Shown here: positions 43,084 to 53,215 of the stretch, one piece after another | How the letters are laid out: each line of letters begins with the position of its first letter | Position numbering within the stretch: position 1 is the stretch's first letter | Origin: Neobacillus sp. CF12 | GTDB taxonomy: Bacteria; Bacillota; Bacilli; Bacillales; Cytobacillaceae | DNA: 64,000 bases | Reading direction: 5' to 3' | Assembly (NCBI RefSeq): GCF_030348765.1 | Contig: NZ_JAUCEU010000007.1 | Coordinates: 5,677,501-5,741,500 of the forward strand | Made by a program: the position numbers and the translations under genes | The notes under the pieces: model-generated | Database searches by the model: none | Told to the model about the DNA's origin: nothing | The model's input: only the letters and a program-made list of their open reading frames with translations

Positions 43084-43740
43084 ATGAAATATAAACTTGA
43101 GTGGAATTATAAAACAGGAAAAAATGAAAAAATACAGTTTACCTCTGATTGGATATCAACGGAATTGGCAATACAAACAGGTGAAGAACTTGAAAAACTA
43201 GGGAAAGCAAGTGACATTTACTTTTATGATGAAATAGGTACATCGTGGATTTTAAAGGAATTGAAAAAGCTAGTGACTGAAATTGAAGATGATCCTCATG
43301 AAATCACTGTTTATTTTGATGGCGGATTTCAAAAGGAAACCAATACTGCCGGCCTAGGAGTTGTTATATTTTTTAAACAAGGGAAAAAGAAATATCGAAT
43401 TAGGGCGAATGAAATGTTTGATGAATTGGAAACAAATAATGAAGCTGAATATGCTGCCTTTTATTATGCGTTAACGATTTTAGAGGAATTAGGCGTTCAT
43501 CACCTTCCCTGTGAATTTAAAGGGGACTCGCAGGTCGTCTTAAAACAGCTTAAAGGAGAATGGCCCTGTTATGAAGATGTTCTCAATGCTTGGCTTGACA
43601 GGATTGAGGAAAAAATTAAATCGCTCTCCCTTACACCAAAGTACACCCCAATTCCAAGAAATGAAAATAAAGAAGCGGATAAATTGGCTACTCAGGCATT
43701 AGAGGGGAAGGAAATTTTCGCAAAGACACAAATCATTTAA
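43084..43740 (+). CDS. ypeP: RNase H-like protein with N-terminal extension (YpeP-like)
   Basis: A 218-residue protein. The first about 75 residues form a small charged domain (KYKLEWNYKTGKNEKIQF...), and the rest is an RNase H-like fold: TVYFDGGFQKETNTAGLG, LETNNEAEYAAFYYAL, FKGDSQVVLKQLKGEW and NENKEADKLATQAL supply the acidic residues. AAAGG lies 9 bases before ATG 43084; TTG 43075 is an alternative. It corresponds to YpeP of B. subtilis and is followed by ypeQ. Confidence 0.87.
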   Translation: MKYKLEWNYKTGKNEKIQFTSDWISTELAIQTGEELEKLGKASDIYFYDEIGTSWILKELKKLVTEIEDDPHEITVYFDGGFQKETNTAGLGVVIFFKQGKKKYRIRANEMFDELETNNEAEYAAFYYALTILEELGVHHLPCEFKGDSQVVLKQLKGEWPCYEDVLNAWLDRIEEKIKSLSLTPKYTPIPRNENKEADKLATQALEGKEIFAKTQII

Positions 43741-43761
43741 GAAACGGGGTGCCTTAGACTC

Positions 43762-43947
43762 GTGAAAAGCTCTAGTAGAAAAGAACTGTTTAATTATGTT
43801 GAATCCCTGTTAGGTGAATACTGTAATGGTTGTTTTGTGCATCAACAGTTTAAACATGAGGGCGGCAGGAGGTATGCGCATCGCTTTTGTATTACACAAT
43901 GCACAGTAGGGGAAAAGCTTCAGGAATATGGAAAAAAGCTGACATGA
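43762..43947 (+). CDS. ypeQ: YpeQ-like zinc-finger protein (DUF2602)
   Basis: A 61-residue protein with Cys/His residues in CNGCFVHQQFKHEGGRRYAHRFC and CITQC, which could form a small zinc site. Starts at GTG 43762 behind a weak GGGGTG. It lies 21 bases after ypeP, as in B. subtilis. The family has no known function. Confidence 0.75.
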   Translation: MKSSSRKELFNYVESLLGEYCNGCFVHQQFKHEGGRRYAHRFCITQCTVGEKLQEYGKKLT

Positions 43948-43997
43948 TGTCTGATCCTCGGACAGAAATTTTATTTTGAAAAGGCACCATTAAAAAT

Positions 43998-44031
43998 AGA
44001 AAAAGGCTGACGGTATTCGCCAGCCTTTGGT
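43998..44031. terminator. Terminator of the cold-shock gene (and ypeQ)
   Basis: AAAAAGGCTGACG-gtatt-CGCCAGCCTTTGG, a near-perfect stem between convergent genes. Confidence 0.8.
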
Positions 44032-44042
44032 TGGTTATTGGA

Positions 44043-44243
44043 TTAAAGTTTTACTACGTTAGCAGCTTGTGGTCCACGGTTTCCTTCAACAATTTCAAAA
44101 GAAACTTCTTGGCCTTCTTCTAAAGATTTGAAGCCTTCGCCAGTAATAGCGCTGAAATGTACGAATACATCGTCTCCGCCTTCAACTTCGATAAAACCGA
44201 AACCTTTTTCATTGTTGAACCATTTTACTTTACCGTTTTGCAT
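44043..44243 (-). CDS. cspD: Cold-shock protein (CspD-like)
   Basis: A 66-residue OB-fold RNA chaperone. RNP1 KGFGFIEV and RNP2 DVFVHFSAI are intact. Start [14 protein letters not shown] is family-typical, and TTAGGAGGAAATAGTAA precedes the ATG. By synteny with ypeP-ypeQ it is CspD. The 270-base AT-rich region upstream probably holds a long 5' leader as in other csp genes. Confidence 0.93.
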   Translation of the reverse strand: MQNGKVKWFNNEKGFGFIEVEGGDDVFVHFSAITGEGFKSLEEGQEVSFEIVEGNRGPQAANVVKL

Positions 44244-44516
44244 TTACTATTTCCTCCTAAGCCTTTCAAGACACTAAATAAAGTGCCAAAGATAAATATT
44301 ATCATGTACATAAAAATAAAATAATAAACTATTCAATTAATGATACATGACGCTTTAAATATACATGAATATTTTTGGGCAGTCAAGGAATGTAAGCGCA
44401 TTTTTAGCCAATTTATCCTATTATCATGTAAATATTCTAAATTAATAAATTATCTAAACATAAAATTTTATCAGCCTCATATTCTTATAAAAAAGGTTGA
44501 TAAAGGGTGAGGAAGA

Positions 44517-44798
44517 ATGTACCGATTTTCAATTGAGGGAGATGAATGGATTTTACGATTCTCGCCGCAAGTCTTCATTGAAGCCGAAGAAAAACAAGTT
44601 GTCTTGATGTCATTGCTTCAAATCGGAAATGATTTATCATCGTATTCACATGGTGATGCCTTTCTCATGTTTACCAAAAAGATAGGTGCAATCGTTTTTG
44701 ATGTTGAAAGAATTCCATCATTTATTTTAACTGTATCGAATATAATCCCAGAAGAAAATTGGTATATGCAGGATTCAACCTTAAAACTTATACAATAA
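44517..44798 (+). CDS. Small hypothetical protein
   Basis: A 93-residue protein, MYRFSIEGDEWILRFSPQVF..., of mixed alpha/beta character without cysteines or membrane spans. TGAGGAAGA stands before the ATG, and a strong terminator follows, so the gene looks real and transcribed alone. I recognise no family. It lies at the edge of the conserved Bacillus block, next to the sugar cluster. Confidence 0.65.
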   Translation: MYRFSIEGDEWILRFSPQVFIEAEEKQVVLMSLLQIGNDLSSYSHGDAFLMFTKKIGAIVFDVERIPSFILTVSNIIPEENWYMQDSTLKLIQ

Positions 44799-44808
44799 TA
44801 CTGCAAGT

Positions 44809-44837
44809 GGGTAGTCAAAATTGACTACCCTTTTTTG
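44809..44837 (+). terminator. Terminator after the small hypothetical gene
   Basis: GGGTAGTCAA-AA-TTGACTACCC-TTTTTT, a perfect 10-bp stem. Confidence 0.92.
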
Positions 44838-44862
44838 TTTCAACTTTTCACAGAAAAAATAT

Positions 44863-44914
44863 AAAAGAAGCAGCCAAATCATCACAATTTGAATGATTTG
44901 GCTGCTTCTTTTCT
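44863..44914 (-). terminator. Terminator of the ArsR-type regulator gene
   Basis: AAAAGAAGCAGCCAAATCAT against ATGATTTGGCTGCTTCTTTT, a perfect 20-bp stem with a 10-base loop. Confidence 0.9.
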
Positions 44915-44923
44915 TTTCAGCTA

Positions 44924-45844
44924 TCAATTGTTCCTTTTAAAGTGTTTAATGGTCATTACAATATCTTGTTCATAATTTCCGAATTTTGACCCGAATAAGT
45001 TCATTCCACCCTTATTATCTGCATCTTTCTTCACGCCTAACTTCAAAGAAATATAGGGATTTTCTAATAATTTTAGTTGCTCTATACCTATGTCTGATAT
45101 TTTAACCCCATCAATAAAACTGGCATTTCTAGTGATAGTCCAATTTTTTAATAGACCAAATTGGGTATTTTTAGTTCCCCACCACGACGGTGTTAAGTAT
45201 CCTCTTTCACCTCCAAAATCACCAGGACTTGTCCACATCCCTATCTCAACGCCATTAACCCAACAGGAAATGTCGGATGGCCAATCCAATTTGTGATAAG
45301 GTGCCTCAGAACAAATTTCCATTGAAAAGTTTAATTCATCCACTTTAGAACCATATGGAATTCGATTAGGGAAATGATACTCAACAAATCCTGATTTAAA
45401 CCAAAGAAGTTGGGCTTGCTTCCTCTCGGGTTCATAAAATGAACGTACATCATCCTGGGGATGAATGATGCCTGTGTGACTTAAAAGGCCGCATGTTGGC
45501 TCGATATCAACGTTTATAAACTCGCCAATCGGCATTTTAATAGATATGATGTTCTCTTCTACGGTTTCAACTTCAGTCAAATTAATAATAATACGGTCGT
45601 ACCTTTTTGAATTTACTTTTTGAGTTCCTCGTCCTGGAACAATTTCTGTGGTAATTAGTTCTGCATCCTCTAACTTTTTTACATTAACTGCTGCTGTAGA
45701 AAAAGGAATCCCGATCTTTTCAGATAAGTCATTTACATTCATAGGTCCTTCACTTAATATCCGAATGATCTTCATTCGGTGTTCATGGGCCAGAACTTTA
45801 CAAATTTCAATGGCTTCTTCTAATGTTAAGTGTAGTGTTCTCAT
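44924..45844 (-). CDS. ArsR-type winged-helix regulator with large C-terminal domain
   Basis: A 306-residue regulator. Residues about 10-85 form an ArsR-like winged helix (CKVLAHEHRMKIIRILSEGP, DLSEKIGIPFSTAAVNVKKL). The C-terminal 200 residues (GEFINVDIEPTCGLLSHTG..., SEAPYHKLDWPSDISCWVNG) look like a beta-rich ligand-binding domain seen in regulators of sugar ABC clusters. It is divergent from the solute-binding gene and probably controls the operon in response to an imported sugar or aldonate. ATG 45844 is the only good start. Confidence 0.82.
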   Translation of the reverse strand: MRTLHLTLEEAIEICKVLAHEHRMKIIRILSEGPMNVNDLSEKIGIPFSTAAVNVKKLEDAELITTEIVPGRGTQKVNSKRYDRIIINLTEVETVEENIISIKMPIGEFINVDIEPTCGLLSHTGIIHPQDDVRSFYEPERKQAQLLWFKSGFVEYHFPNRIPYGSKVDELNFSMEICSEAPYHKLDWPSDISCWVNGVEIGMWTSPGDFGGERGYLTPSWWGTKNTQFGLLKNWTITRNASFIDGVKISDIGIEQLKLLENPYISLKLGVKKDADNKGGMNLFGSKFGNYEQDIVMTIKHFKRNN

Positions 45845-46152
45845 ATAATATTCCCCTTTTATTACAAGAATTCATGTGATTAAAAGTATACTTAATTGTT
45901 TTGTTATATGTTTTGTTGTAACAATTAATCTTATAATAATATGTTTGTAAATAATATACAAGTGATTGGCAATATTAAGTTAAATGTTGATGTGATAAGG
46001 AATTAACTCTTTCAAAATTAGACATTTCCCTAATAATAATTAATAGTAAAAAAATAAAAAAATTTTTTATTATATAAATACTTGAAATAAAACATATAAA
46101 CGTGTAATAATAACTCATGTAATTATAGGGAATAAAGAGGAGGCTATTTAAG
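45845..46152. other. Intergenic control region between the regulator and the sugar operon
   Basis: AT-rich region with palindrome AAGTATACTT (45884-45893), the inverted repeat TTAATTGTT (45892-45900) / AACAATTAA (45920-45928) with 19 bases between, and direct TTTTGTT repeats. Such symmetric sites are candidate operators for the winged-helix regulator. Confidence 0.45.
46082..46110 (+). promoter_or_regulatory. Sigma-A promoter of the sugar operon
   Basis: TTGAAA at 46082-46087, 17-base spacer, TAATAA at 46105-46110. The start near 46117 leaves a 36-base leader to the ATG at 46153. Confidence 0.65.
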
Positions 46153-47430
46153 ATGAAAAAGGTAAGCGTATTCATGTTGATACTTGTTTTAGTGTTGGGA
46201 CTTATCGCGTGCTCTAGTGGAGGAAATGAGGAAACATCTTCAAGTGAGGAAAATGGGGTAACGAAACTGACTTTTTGGGCTCCGTTAAGTGGCGGAGACG
46301 GAGATTTTATGAAAGAGCTAGTTACTAAATTTAATGAAGAAAACAATGATGTTGAAGTTGAACTATTAAACTTAAAAGCAGAGGAATACTACACCAAAAT
46401 TAGAACATCTGTTACATCACAGCAGGCACCGGATGTTGCGTTAGCACATGCCTCTAAACTTGCTGAACTACAATCTGCTAATTTAATAGAGAGTATTGAG
46501 AAGACTTCAAACGATGCCAAAATCGATTGGACAACTTTTAGTGAAAATATTGTAAACGCTACAATTATTGATAATGAACATTATGCAATACCTTTAGATA
46601 CCCATGCGCTTATCATGTTTGCCAATAAAAAAATCCTTGATGATGCCGGATTATTAAATGCCGATGGGAAGCCATCCATCGAACCGGGTGCAGAAGGATT
46701 TGTAGAATTTTTAAAACAAGTAAAGAAAAATTCACCAGCTGGGACTTTCCCATTATCAGCAACATCTAATGGAGATTCACCACTGCGTATGTGGTGGACA
46801 TTCTACAGCCAACTAGGTGGAGAGATGTTAAATGAAGGTGGAACTAAAGCTGCTTTTAATAATGAGAAATCTTTAGAAGCGCTAAATCTATTGAATGAGA
46901 TGATTGAAGGCGAATTATGGCCAAAAAATATTAAAAACGGCGGAGAACTTTTCACTGCTCAAAAAGCTGCCATTCATATGAATGGTGTATGGATGACAGG
47001 TGCACTAGAACAAAATAAAGGACTTGAGTTTGTAGCATTACCTATTCCCCAACTATTTGATCAACCAGCTACATGGGGTGATTCACATTTATTTGTTATA
47101 CCAAAACAAGAAAAACAAACCGATGAGAAAAGGGTAGCTAGTTTAACATTTGCAAACTGGATAACTGAACATTCAGCATCTTGGGCAAAAGCTGGACATG
47201 TTCCTAGTAAACCAGAAATCTTAGAATCATCTGAGTTTAAAGAATTAGAATATAGAAGTGACTATGCTGAAATTGGTGACTACGTTTCTTATATGCCGAA
47301 CTCTCCAAAACTATCAGCGATCAATGATGTCCTTAAAAAGCATTTGAACCTATTTATGAATGGTCAGTCCACTGCTAAAGATACACTTGAAAATGCAGAA
47401 AAAGAAGTGAACGCATTATTAAGTAATTAA
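46153..47430 (+). CDS. ABC transporter sugar-binding lipoprotein
   Basis: A 425-residue extracellular solute-binding protein (family 1). A signal peptide ends in the lipobox LIAC with lipidated Cys20, followed by a Gly/Ser/Glu linker. TKLTFWAPLSGG and YTKIRTSVTSQQAPDVALAH are typical of sugar-binding proteins, as are TWGDSHLFVIPK and FANWIT. It captures a glycoside or oligosaccharide outside the cell and hands it to the two permeases that follow. GAGGAGG lies before the ATG. No ATPase gene is in the cluster, so a shared MsmX-type ATPase is likely. Confidence 0.9.
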   Translation: MKKVSVFMLILVLVLGLIACSSGGNEETSSSEENGVTKLTFWAPLSGGDGDFMKELVTKFNEENNDVEVELLNLKAEEYYTKIRTSVTSQQAPDVALAHASKLAELQSANLIESIEKTSNDAKIDWTTFSENIVNATIIDNEHYAIPLDTHALIMFANKKILDDAGLLNADGKPSIEPGAEGFVEFLKQVKKNSPAGTFPLSATSNGDSPLRMWWTFYSQLGGEMLNEGGTKAAFNNEKSLEALNLLNEMIEGELWPKNIKNGGELFTAQKAAIHMNGVWMTGALEQNKGLEFVALPIPQLFDQPATWGDSHLFVIPKQEKQTDEKRVASLTFANWITEHSASWAKAGHVPSKPEILESSEFKELEYRSDYAEIGDYVSYMPNSPKLSAINDVLKKHLNLFMNGQSTAKDTLENAEKEVNALLSN

Positions 47431-47434
47431 AAAA

Positions 47435-47480
47435 TAATAGAGGTTCTCGATTCTAAAAGAAAAGTCGAGAACCTCTATTA
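47435..47480 (+). promoter_or_regulatory. Intercistronic 16-bp perfect hairpin
   Basis: A 16-bp perfect stem, TAATAGAGGTTCTCGA against TCGAGAACCTCTATTA, with a 14-base loop, between the binding-protein and permease genes. No T-run follows, so it is more likely an mRNA end-protecting or processing structure than a terminator. Confidence 0.7.
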
Positions 47481-47500
47481 AATAAAGGGAGGTAACACCC

Positions 47501-48376
47501 GTGAAGTTTCAATTTTTTAGGGGAGATAACTTGAAAGCCTATTTATTCCTAGCCCCTTTTTTAATTGTATATAGTTTGTTTATGCTTTACCCAATCATTA
47601 AAGGTTTTATCATAAGTTTGCATGATTGGACATTAGGAATGGATTCAACCTTTGTAGGATTACAAAACTACGTCACAATGTTCAAGGATAGTTACTTTTG
47701 GGAAGCATTAGGGAATACCATCCTTTTTGTATTAATTTCAACTCCTGCACTCATTTTTGTCGGCTTAGGAATTGCGTTGTTGGTTAATGCAGGTTTAAAA
47801 GGAACAACCTTTCTCCGCTCTGTCTTTTTCCTTCCATATGTCCTGTCGATTTCGGTTATCGCAAGTATTTGGGTATTTATTTTACAACCTTATACAGGTT
47901 TGTTAAATACATTTCTCCATAAAATGGGGATCGTTGAAGAAATCTTTTGGCTTGGCGACGAAAATCTTGCTTGGGTATCCATATTATTAGCCACAATTTG
48001 GTGGACAGTTGGGTTTAACATGGTCTTATTTCTTGCAGGTCTACAGGAAATTCCAGATGAATACTATGAGGCAGCGAAAATGGACGGAGCTAATTCTTGG
48101 AAACAGTTCATTTCAATCACTCTGCCTTCATTAAAGGGTGTAATGCTATTAACGGTTGTATTACAAACAATCAATTCATTTAAATTATTTGGTCAGCCTT
48201 ATTTGATGACGAATGGTGGACCTGGTACAGAAACAAGAGCATTAGTCCAATACATTTATGAAAAAGGCTTTATCGAGCAACAAATGGGGGTCGCATCTTC
48301 CATGTCTTATGTTCTTTTCGCCATTACAATCGTATTTGCATTCATTCAATTTAAGTTCTTTCAAAATAAAGACTGA
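47501..48376 (+). CDS. Sugar ABC transporter permease 1 (MalF-type)
   Basis: A 291-residue permease with six membrane spans. The ATPase-coupling EAA loop is EYYEAAKMDGANSWKQFISITLPSLK (about 187-212; key residues EAA-x2-DGA-G-type with final PxL). GGGAGGTAACACCC precedes the GTG start, a strong site. It pairs with the next permease (MalF/MalG type) and the upstream lipoprotein. Confidence 0.93.
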   Translation: MKFQFFRGDNLKAYLFLAPFLIVYSLFMLYPIIKGFIISLHDWTLGMDSTFVGLQNYVTMFKDSYFWEALGNTILFVLISTPALIFVGLGIALLVNAGLKGTTFLRSVFFLPYVLSISVIASIWVFILQPYTGLLNTFLHKMGIVEEIFWLGDENLAWVSILLATIWWTVGFNMVLFLAGLQEIPDEYYEAAKMDGANSWKQFISITLPSLKGVMLLTVVLQTINSFKLFGQPYLMTNGGPGTETRALVQYIYEKGFIEQQMGVASSMSYVLFAITIVFAFIQFKFFQNKD

Positions 48377-48405
48377 TATTTGTATTTGGGAAGGAGAGGA
48401 AAACA

Positions 48406-49239
48406 GTGGCATCTGTCAAAAAGAAGACAACAACGAGTAGAAAGTTATTACATCTTTTCGGCTATCTATTTGTATTCATATGGTTAATCCCAGTGTTATG
48501 GATGTTTATGACAGCATTAAAACCAGGAGGAACGGCGGTTACTGTCATTAGTGAGTTAATAAAAGCGCCATTTACCATAGATAATTATAGTTATGTACTG
48601 AACAATGCGTCTATATGGAGATGGACGTGGAATAGTTTATATGTAGCCATTGTAACAACAGTTGTAACCATTGTATTAACATCACTCGCAGCTTTTGCTT
48701 TATCGCGATTAAAATTTATCGGAAAAAACTTTATTTTTTGGCTAATCATTGGTGGGTTAATGGTTCCAGTTGAAGCAAAAATTATACCTTTATTTCAAAT
48801 TATGATGGACTTTGGTCTCGTTAACAGCTATAGCGCCCTTATTTTACCGGGATTAGCAGCACCACTAGGTGTCTTTATCATGAAGCAATTCTATGATGGA
48901 ATTCCAAATGAGTTGGTAGAAGCAGCAAAAATAGATGGAGCAGGTACATTCCGAATCTTTTGGAGCATTTTCTTACCGTTATCTCGTTCATCAATGGCTG
49001 CACTAGGAATCTTTACCTTTATTACGTCCTGGAATAATTTCTTATGGCCATTCCTCGCAGTAAATGAAGAGAAAATGATGACTCTGCCAGTTGGAATACC
49101 GACCTTCCAAAGTGCTTACACAGCAGAATTAATGATTCCTATGGCTGCAAACGTGCTTGCAAGCTTGCCGGCTATTATCGTGTTCATATTCTTCCAAAAG
49201 CATATTATTAAAGGAATTACCATGACTGGAATTAAGTAA
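48406..49239 (+). CDS. Sugar ABC transporter permease 2 (MalG-type)
   Basis: A 277-residue permease of the carbohydrate ABC type with six spans. The EAA loop is ELVEAAKIDGAGTFRIFWSIFLPL (about 166-189). MVPVEAKIIPLFQIM is also typical. AAGGAGAGGAAAACA precedes the GTG start. With permease 1 it forms the membrane channel of an oligosaccharide importer. Confidence 0.93.
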   Translation: MASVKKKTTTSRKLLHLFGYLFVFIWLIPVLWMFMTALKPGGTAVTVISELIKAPFTIDNYSYVLNNASIWRWTWNSLYVAIVTTVVTIVLTSLAAFALSRLKFIGKNFIFWLIIGGLMVPVEAKIIPLFQIMMDFGLVNSYSALILPGLAAPLGVFIMKQFYDGIPNELVEAAKIDGAGTFRIFWSIFLPLSRSSMAALGIFTFITSWNNFLWPFLAVNEEKMMTLPVGIPTFQSAYTAELMIPMAANVLASLPAIIVFIFFQKHIIKGITMTGIK

Positions 49240-49262
49240 ATCTATAAAAGGGATGGAACATC

Positions 49263-52070
49263 ATGCGGATAACTTATTTTTTAGATGGAAGTTGGAATTT
49301 TGGTATTGATCCAACAAATAAAGGTGAAAGTGAATCTTGGTATACAGGGAGTATTCCGAATGCACTAAGTGTTGAAGTTCCACATATTTGGCAGCGTGAA
49401 GGAGACCAATTTGTTTCTTACAATGGAGCAGCATGGTATGAGAGACAAGTGAAAATAGAGAATCCATCACAACACCATGATTATTTTTTGTGTTTCGGTG
49501 CCGTCGATTATTCATGTCGAGTGTGGTGGAATGGTCAATATATTGGAGAGCATGAAGGTGGATTTACACCGTTTGAATTTAACATATCTTCTACACTTAT
49601 AAAAGACGACAATCAATTAACCATTCGAGTATATGATTATGAAGCCAATGCAGAGATACCAATTGGGAAACAAGGTAGTTGGTATACTCGTGTAAGTGGG
49701 ATTTGGCAATCTGTTAAATTAGAAGTGCGTGAAAAAATATATATTTCTAACGTTCTGGTAACTCCAAATATTGGTCAGGAAAACCTTGAAATCAGTTCAT
49801 TTATTTCAGGTGTAATAAGTGAAATTACAGCAATAAACTTTGTCATTCGAGGGCATTCTCTTCTTGATGAACCATGGGTAGACACTGAAAGTTATTCAGG
49901 AACATTACAAATGGTGGAAACAACTACACCATTAATTCAAGAAGCGAACAACATGACTCATTTCAAAACAATAATAAATGCACAAGATATGAAAAAATGG
50001 TCTCCCGAAAAACCTTATCTTTATGAAATTGAAGTTACGTTAGTTTCTGAGGGGAAAGTTGATTCGTATCAAACGACGTTCGGATATCGAAAAGTAGAGC
50101 AAAAGAATGGTCGAATTTATTTAAACAATGAGCCTATTTACATCCGAGGTGCATTAGATCAAGCGTTTTACCCAGACACGATTTACGCCGTACCATCTGT
50201 TGAGTACATTAAAAAAGAATTGCAAGCAGCAAAAGACATGGGATTTAACCTGCTTCGGAAACATATTAAAGCAGAGCTGCCGGTTTATTTATATTGGGCG
50301 GATAGGCTTGGAATGTTAATTTGGGCAGAGCCGCCAAATTATGTGAAATGGACAGCTACAGCACAAAAGCGTTTTGTGAAACTATTAAATGAAATGATGA
50401 TAAGGGATTACAATCATCCCTCCATAATCATCTGGTCCATCTACAATGAAGAATGGGGATTAGAGTGGGATCTTGAGTTTGATATAGAAAAACAAGATCA
50501 TGTCGCCGAACTATTTGATGAAGTAAAGCGTTGGGATAAAACAAGATTGTTTTGTGACAATAGTGGCTGGACTCACGTTAAAACAGATATAAACGATCAT
50601 CATCGTTATTTTGCCTTACCAGAACAAATTAAAGAATGGGAAAAGGATCTCGATGAATATGTAATTGCACAGCGTGAGAGAAATTTTGTTACAGGATATA
50701 AATCCAAGGGAGAACCACTTCTTATTTCAGAATTCGGTATGTGGGGATTACCAAGTATAGATAAACTACGTAATTACTATGAAGGGAAAGAGCCTTGGTG
50801 GTTTGTGAACCAAGGGGATGGCACCCATCAAGATGATTATAAAAAGCCAACAACAGCATTGGTTAATCATTTGAAATTTGGAATCCGAGAGGCTTTGGGA
50901 GATTTAGAGAACTTAGCAGTAAGTTCGCAAAAAAGGATGTTTAGAGGTGTTAAATCTTTAATTGAAGAAATGAGAAAAAGACCTCAAATTGCTGGGTATG
51001 TTGTCACGGAGTTCACAGATATTGAATGGGAAACAAATGGCTGGTTGGACTTTATGAGAGACCCAAAAGAAGAATTTGATAGATTAATAGATTTTAACGG
51101 GCCTACTTGTGTTATAGCTGATATTTCAAATAAGAATCTATGGTCAGGAGAATCGATAAAGGTCGATATCGTAGTCGTTAATGACTTAGCACATTTAAAT
51201 GACGTAACAATTAAGTGGGAAATTGTCAGTGATACCCAACTACCCTATAAGACTTTAAATGGTGAAATTAATTTTAATTTGAATAACGAATCATATTGGA
51301 AAATTGAGGATGGCATTTGCTTTACAGTTCCGGAGGTTAGTAGATCCGAATTTGCACAATTAAAACTCGTGTTGATATCCAATGGACAGGTTATTGGTTC
51401 TAATGTGGAAGAATTCACATTTACAAATAAACATGCTATTCAAAGGCCTGATTCAACGATATATGCTCATCATTTGCCACAGGAATTCGCAAACCAACTA
51501 GTAACACATGGCATCGAAGTAACAGATGAACTTGAAAAGGATGTAATTGTTGTCACGGATCACCTGGACACAGAAATTCTTACCCATATTCATAATGGTG
51601 GTCATGCGATTTTCTTAGCGGAAGCAGGGGACCATTTGGAGGAAAATGGTCATTATCCTTTCCGACAACTACCACCAGGTGAAAGCTGGCCGCGTGCTTC
51701 ATCGATGAACTATATCAACACAGAATGGTTTAATGGTGTACCTCTTCACCCTGAAGTTGGCTGGGAAGGGTCTGAGTTGTTCCCTGATTATGTGATCCCT
51801 TTTTCTGATTATAAAAAAGAGGGAACGAAGCGAACGATAAACATGTTTGGAAGTCCTAGATTAGCAGAGGAATCTAATGTTTTAGCAGGGTATTTCCAAG
51901 GCTGGTTAGGACAAAACGGAGGTTCAATTGTCCACCATCGTGACGGAAAAGGTTCGGTACTTATCGTTACTTGGAAGTTACTAGATCAATATGGAAAACA
52001 TCCAATTGCAACTCAATTATTAAACAAATTAATAATCAAGGTAAAGGGAGAGAGTATTTATGAAAATTAA
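49263..52070 (+). CDS. Cytosolic glycoside hydrolase family 2 enzyme
   Basis: A 935-residue GH2 protein without signal peptide. An N-terminal jelly-roll ([36 protein letters not shown]) is followed by an immunoglobulin-like domain (about 165-280) and a TIM barrel: WSIYNEEWG with acid/base Glu396 and [10 protein letters not shown] with probable nucleophile Glu490. After about 640 come further beta domains and a Rossmann/GATase-like piece ([27 protein letters not shown]). The sugar specificity cannot be read; galactosidase or glucuronidase activity is most common. It ends overlapping dgoD by 11 bases, suggesting its product feeds aldonate breakdown. Confidence 0.88.
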   Translation: MRITYFLDGSWNFGIDPTNKGESESWYTGSIPNALSVEVPHIWQREGDQFVSYNGAAWYERQVKIENPSQHHDYFLCFGAVDYSCRVWWNGQYIGEHEGGFTPFEFNISSTLIKDDNQLTIRVYDYEANAEIPIGKQGSWYTRVSGIWQSVKLEVREKIYISNVLVTPNIGQENLEISSFISGVISEITAINFVIRGHSLLDEPWVDTESYSGTLQMVETTTPLIQEANNMTHFKTIINAQDMKKWSPEKPYLYEIEVTLVSEGKVDSYQTTFGYRKVEQKNGRIYLNNEPIYIRGALDQAFYPDTIYAVPSVEYIKKELQAAKDMGFNLLRKHIKAELPVYLYWADRLGMLIWAEPPNYVKWTATAQKRFVKLLNEMMIRDYNHPSIIIWSIYNEEWGLEWDLEFDIEKQDHVAELFDEVKRWDKTRLFCDNSGWTHVKTDINDHHRYFALPEQIKEWEKDLDEYVIAQRERNFVTGYKSKGEPLLISEFGMWGLPSIDKLRNYYEGKEPWWFVNQGDGTHQDDYKKPTTALVNHLKFGIREALGDLENLAVSSQKRMFRGVKSLIEEMRKRPQIAGYVVTEFTDIEWETNGWLDFMRDPKEEFDRLIDFNGPTCVIADISNKNLWSGESIKVDIVVVNDLAHLNDVTIKWEIVSDTQLPYKTLNGEINFNLNNESYWKIEDGICFTVPEVSRSEFAQLKLVLISNGQVIGSNVEEFTFTNKHAIQRPDSTIYAHHLPQEFANQLVTHGIEVTDELEKDVIVVTDHLDTEILTHIHNGGHAIFLAEAGDHLEENGHYPFRQLPPGESWPRASSMNYINTEWFNGVPLHPEVGWEGSELFPDYVIPFSDYKKEGTKRTINMFGSPRLAEESNVLAGYFQGWLGQNGGSIVHHRDGKGSVLIVTWKLLDQYGKHPIATQLLNKLIIKVKGESIYEN

Positions 52071-53208
52071 AAGTATAGAGCTTTTTAAGGTACCACCACG
52101 GTGGTTATTTCTTAAAGTGATGACGGATGACGGTCTTGTTGGCTGGGGGGAACCTGTCGTTGAAGGTCGTGCAGATACTGTAAAAGCAGCGGTCGAAGAG
52201 TTGAGCAGCTATATCATTGGACAAGACCCAATGAGAATAGAGGACTTATGGCAGGTGATGTACCGTGCAGGTTTTTACAGAGGCGGCCCAATCCTGACAA
52301 GTGCAATTTCAGGGATCGAGCAAGCATTATGGGATATTAAAGGAAAATTTTATAACGCGCCTGTCTACGATCTAATGGGTGGAGCGAGTCGAGATAAAAT
52401 TCGAGTCTACAACTGGATTGGCGGGGACCGTCCCAGTGATGTTCGAGAAGCAGCATTACAGCAAATAGCTGCAGGCTTTACAGCAGTTAAGATGAATGCA
52501 TCAGAAGAATTACATTATATCGATTCATTTTCGAAGGTTGAAAAAGTCATAGAACGTATCGCGACTGTCCGTGAAGTTGGAGGAAGTGATTTTGGAATTG
52601 GCATCGATTTTCACGGACGTGTTCATAAATCAATGGCAAAAATTCTTGCAAAAGAACTTGACCAATATCGACCTATGTTTATAGAGGAACCAGTCCTGCC
52701 TGAAAATAATGAAGCATTAAAGGAAATTGCACGTTATACATCAGCACCAATTGCAACAGGTGAAAGAATGTATACACGCTGGGGTTTTAAAGAACTTTTA
52801 CAACAAGGGGTTGTAGATATTATTCAACCAGACGTATCACATGCTGGTGGAATTTTAGAAACAAGAAAAATTGCAGCAATGGCTGAAGCCTATGATGTAG
52901 CATTGGCACCACATTGCCCATTAGGTCCGATTGCACTTGCTTCATGTCTACAAGTAGACGCGTGTTCACCAAATGCCTTTATCCAAGAACAAAGTTTAGG
53001 TATTCACTATAACCAAGGAAATGACATATTAGACTATATCTTGAACCCTCAAACGTTTGAATATCAGGATGGATTTGTTTCCCTTCCAAAAGGTCCTGGT
53101 TTAGGTGTTGATGTAAACGAAGAGAAGGTTCGAGAAGCCGCAAAGATAGGTCATGACTGGAAAAATCCAGTTTGGCGTAATGAAGACGGAACCGTTGCAG
53201 AGTGGTGA
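52060..53208 (+). CDS. dgoD: D-galactonate dehydratase (DgoD)
   Basis: A 382-residue enolase-superfamily dehydratase, the same length as E. coli DgoD and very similar along its length: [32 protein letters not shown] (Asp and the catalytic His), [16 protein letters not shown] and [11 protein letters not shown] (second catalytic His). It turns D-galactonate into 2-keto-3-deoxy-galactonate. AAGGGAGAG precedes the ATG, and the start overlaps the GH2 gene by 11 bases. Confidence 0.92.
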   Translation: MKIKSIELFKVPPRWLFLKVMTDDGLVGWGEPVVEGRADTVKAAVEELSSYIIGQDPMRIEDLWQVMYRAGFYRGGPILTSAISGIEQALWDIKGKFYNAPVYDLMGGASRDKIRVYNWIGGDRPSDVREAALQQIAAGFTAVKMNASEELHYIDSFSKVEKVIERIATVREVGGSDFGIGIDFHGRVHKSMAKILAKELDQYRPMFIEEPVLPENNEALKEIARYTSAPIATGERMYTRWGFKELLQQGVVDIIQPDVSHAGGILETRKIAAMAEAYDVALAPHCPLGPIALASCLQVDACSPNAFIQEQSLGIHYNQGNDILDYILNPQTFEYQDGFVSLPKGPGLGVDVNEEKVREAAKIGHDWKNPVWRNEDGTVAEW

Positions 53209-53215
53209 TTTAAAT

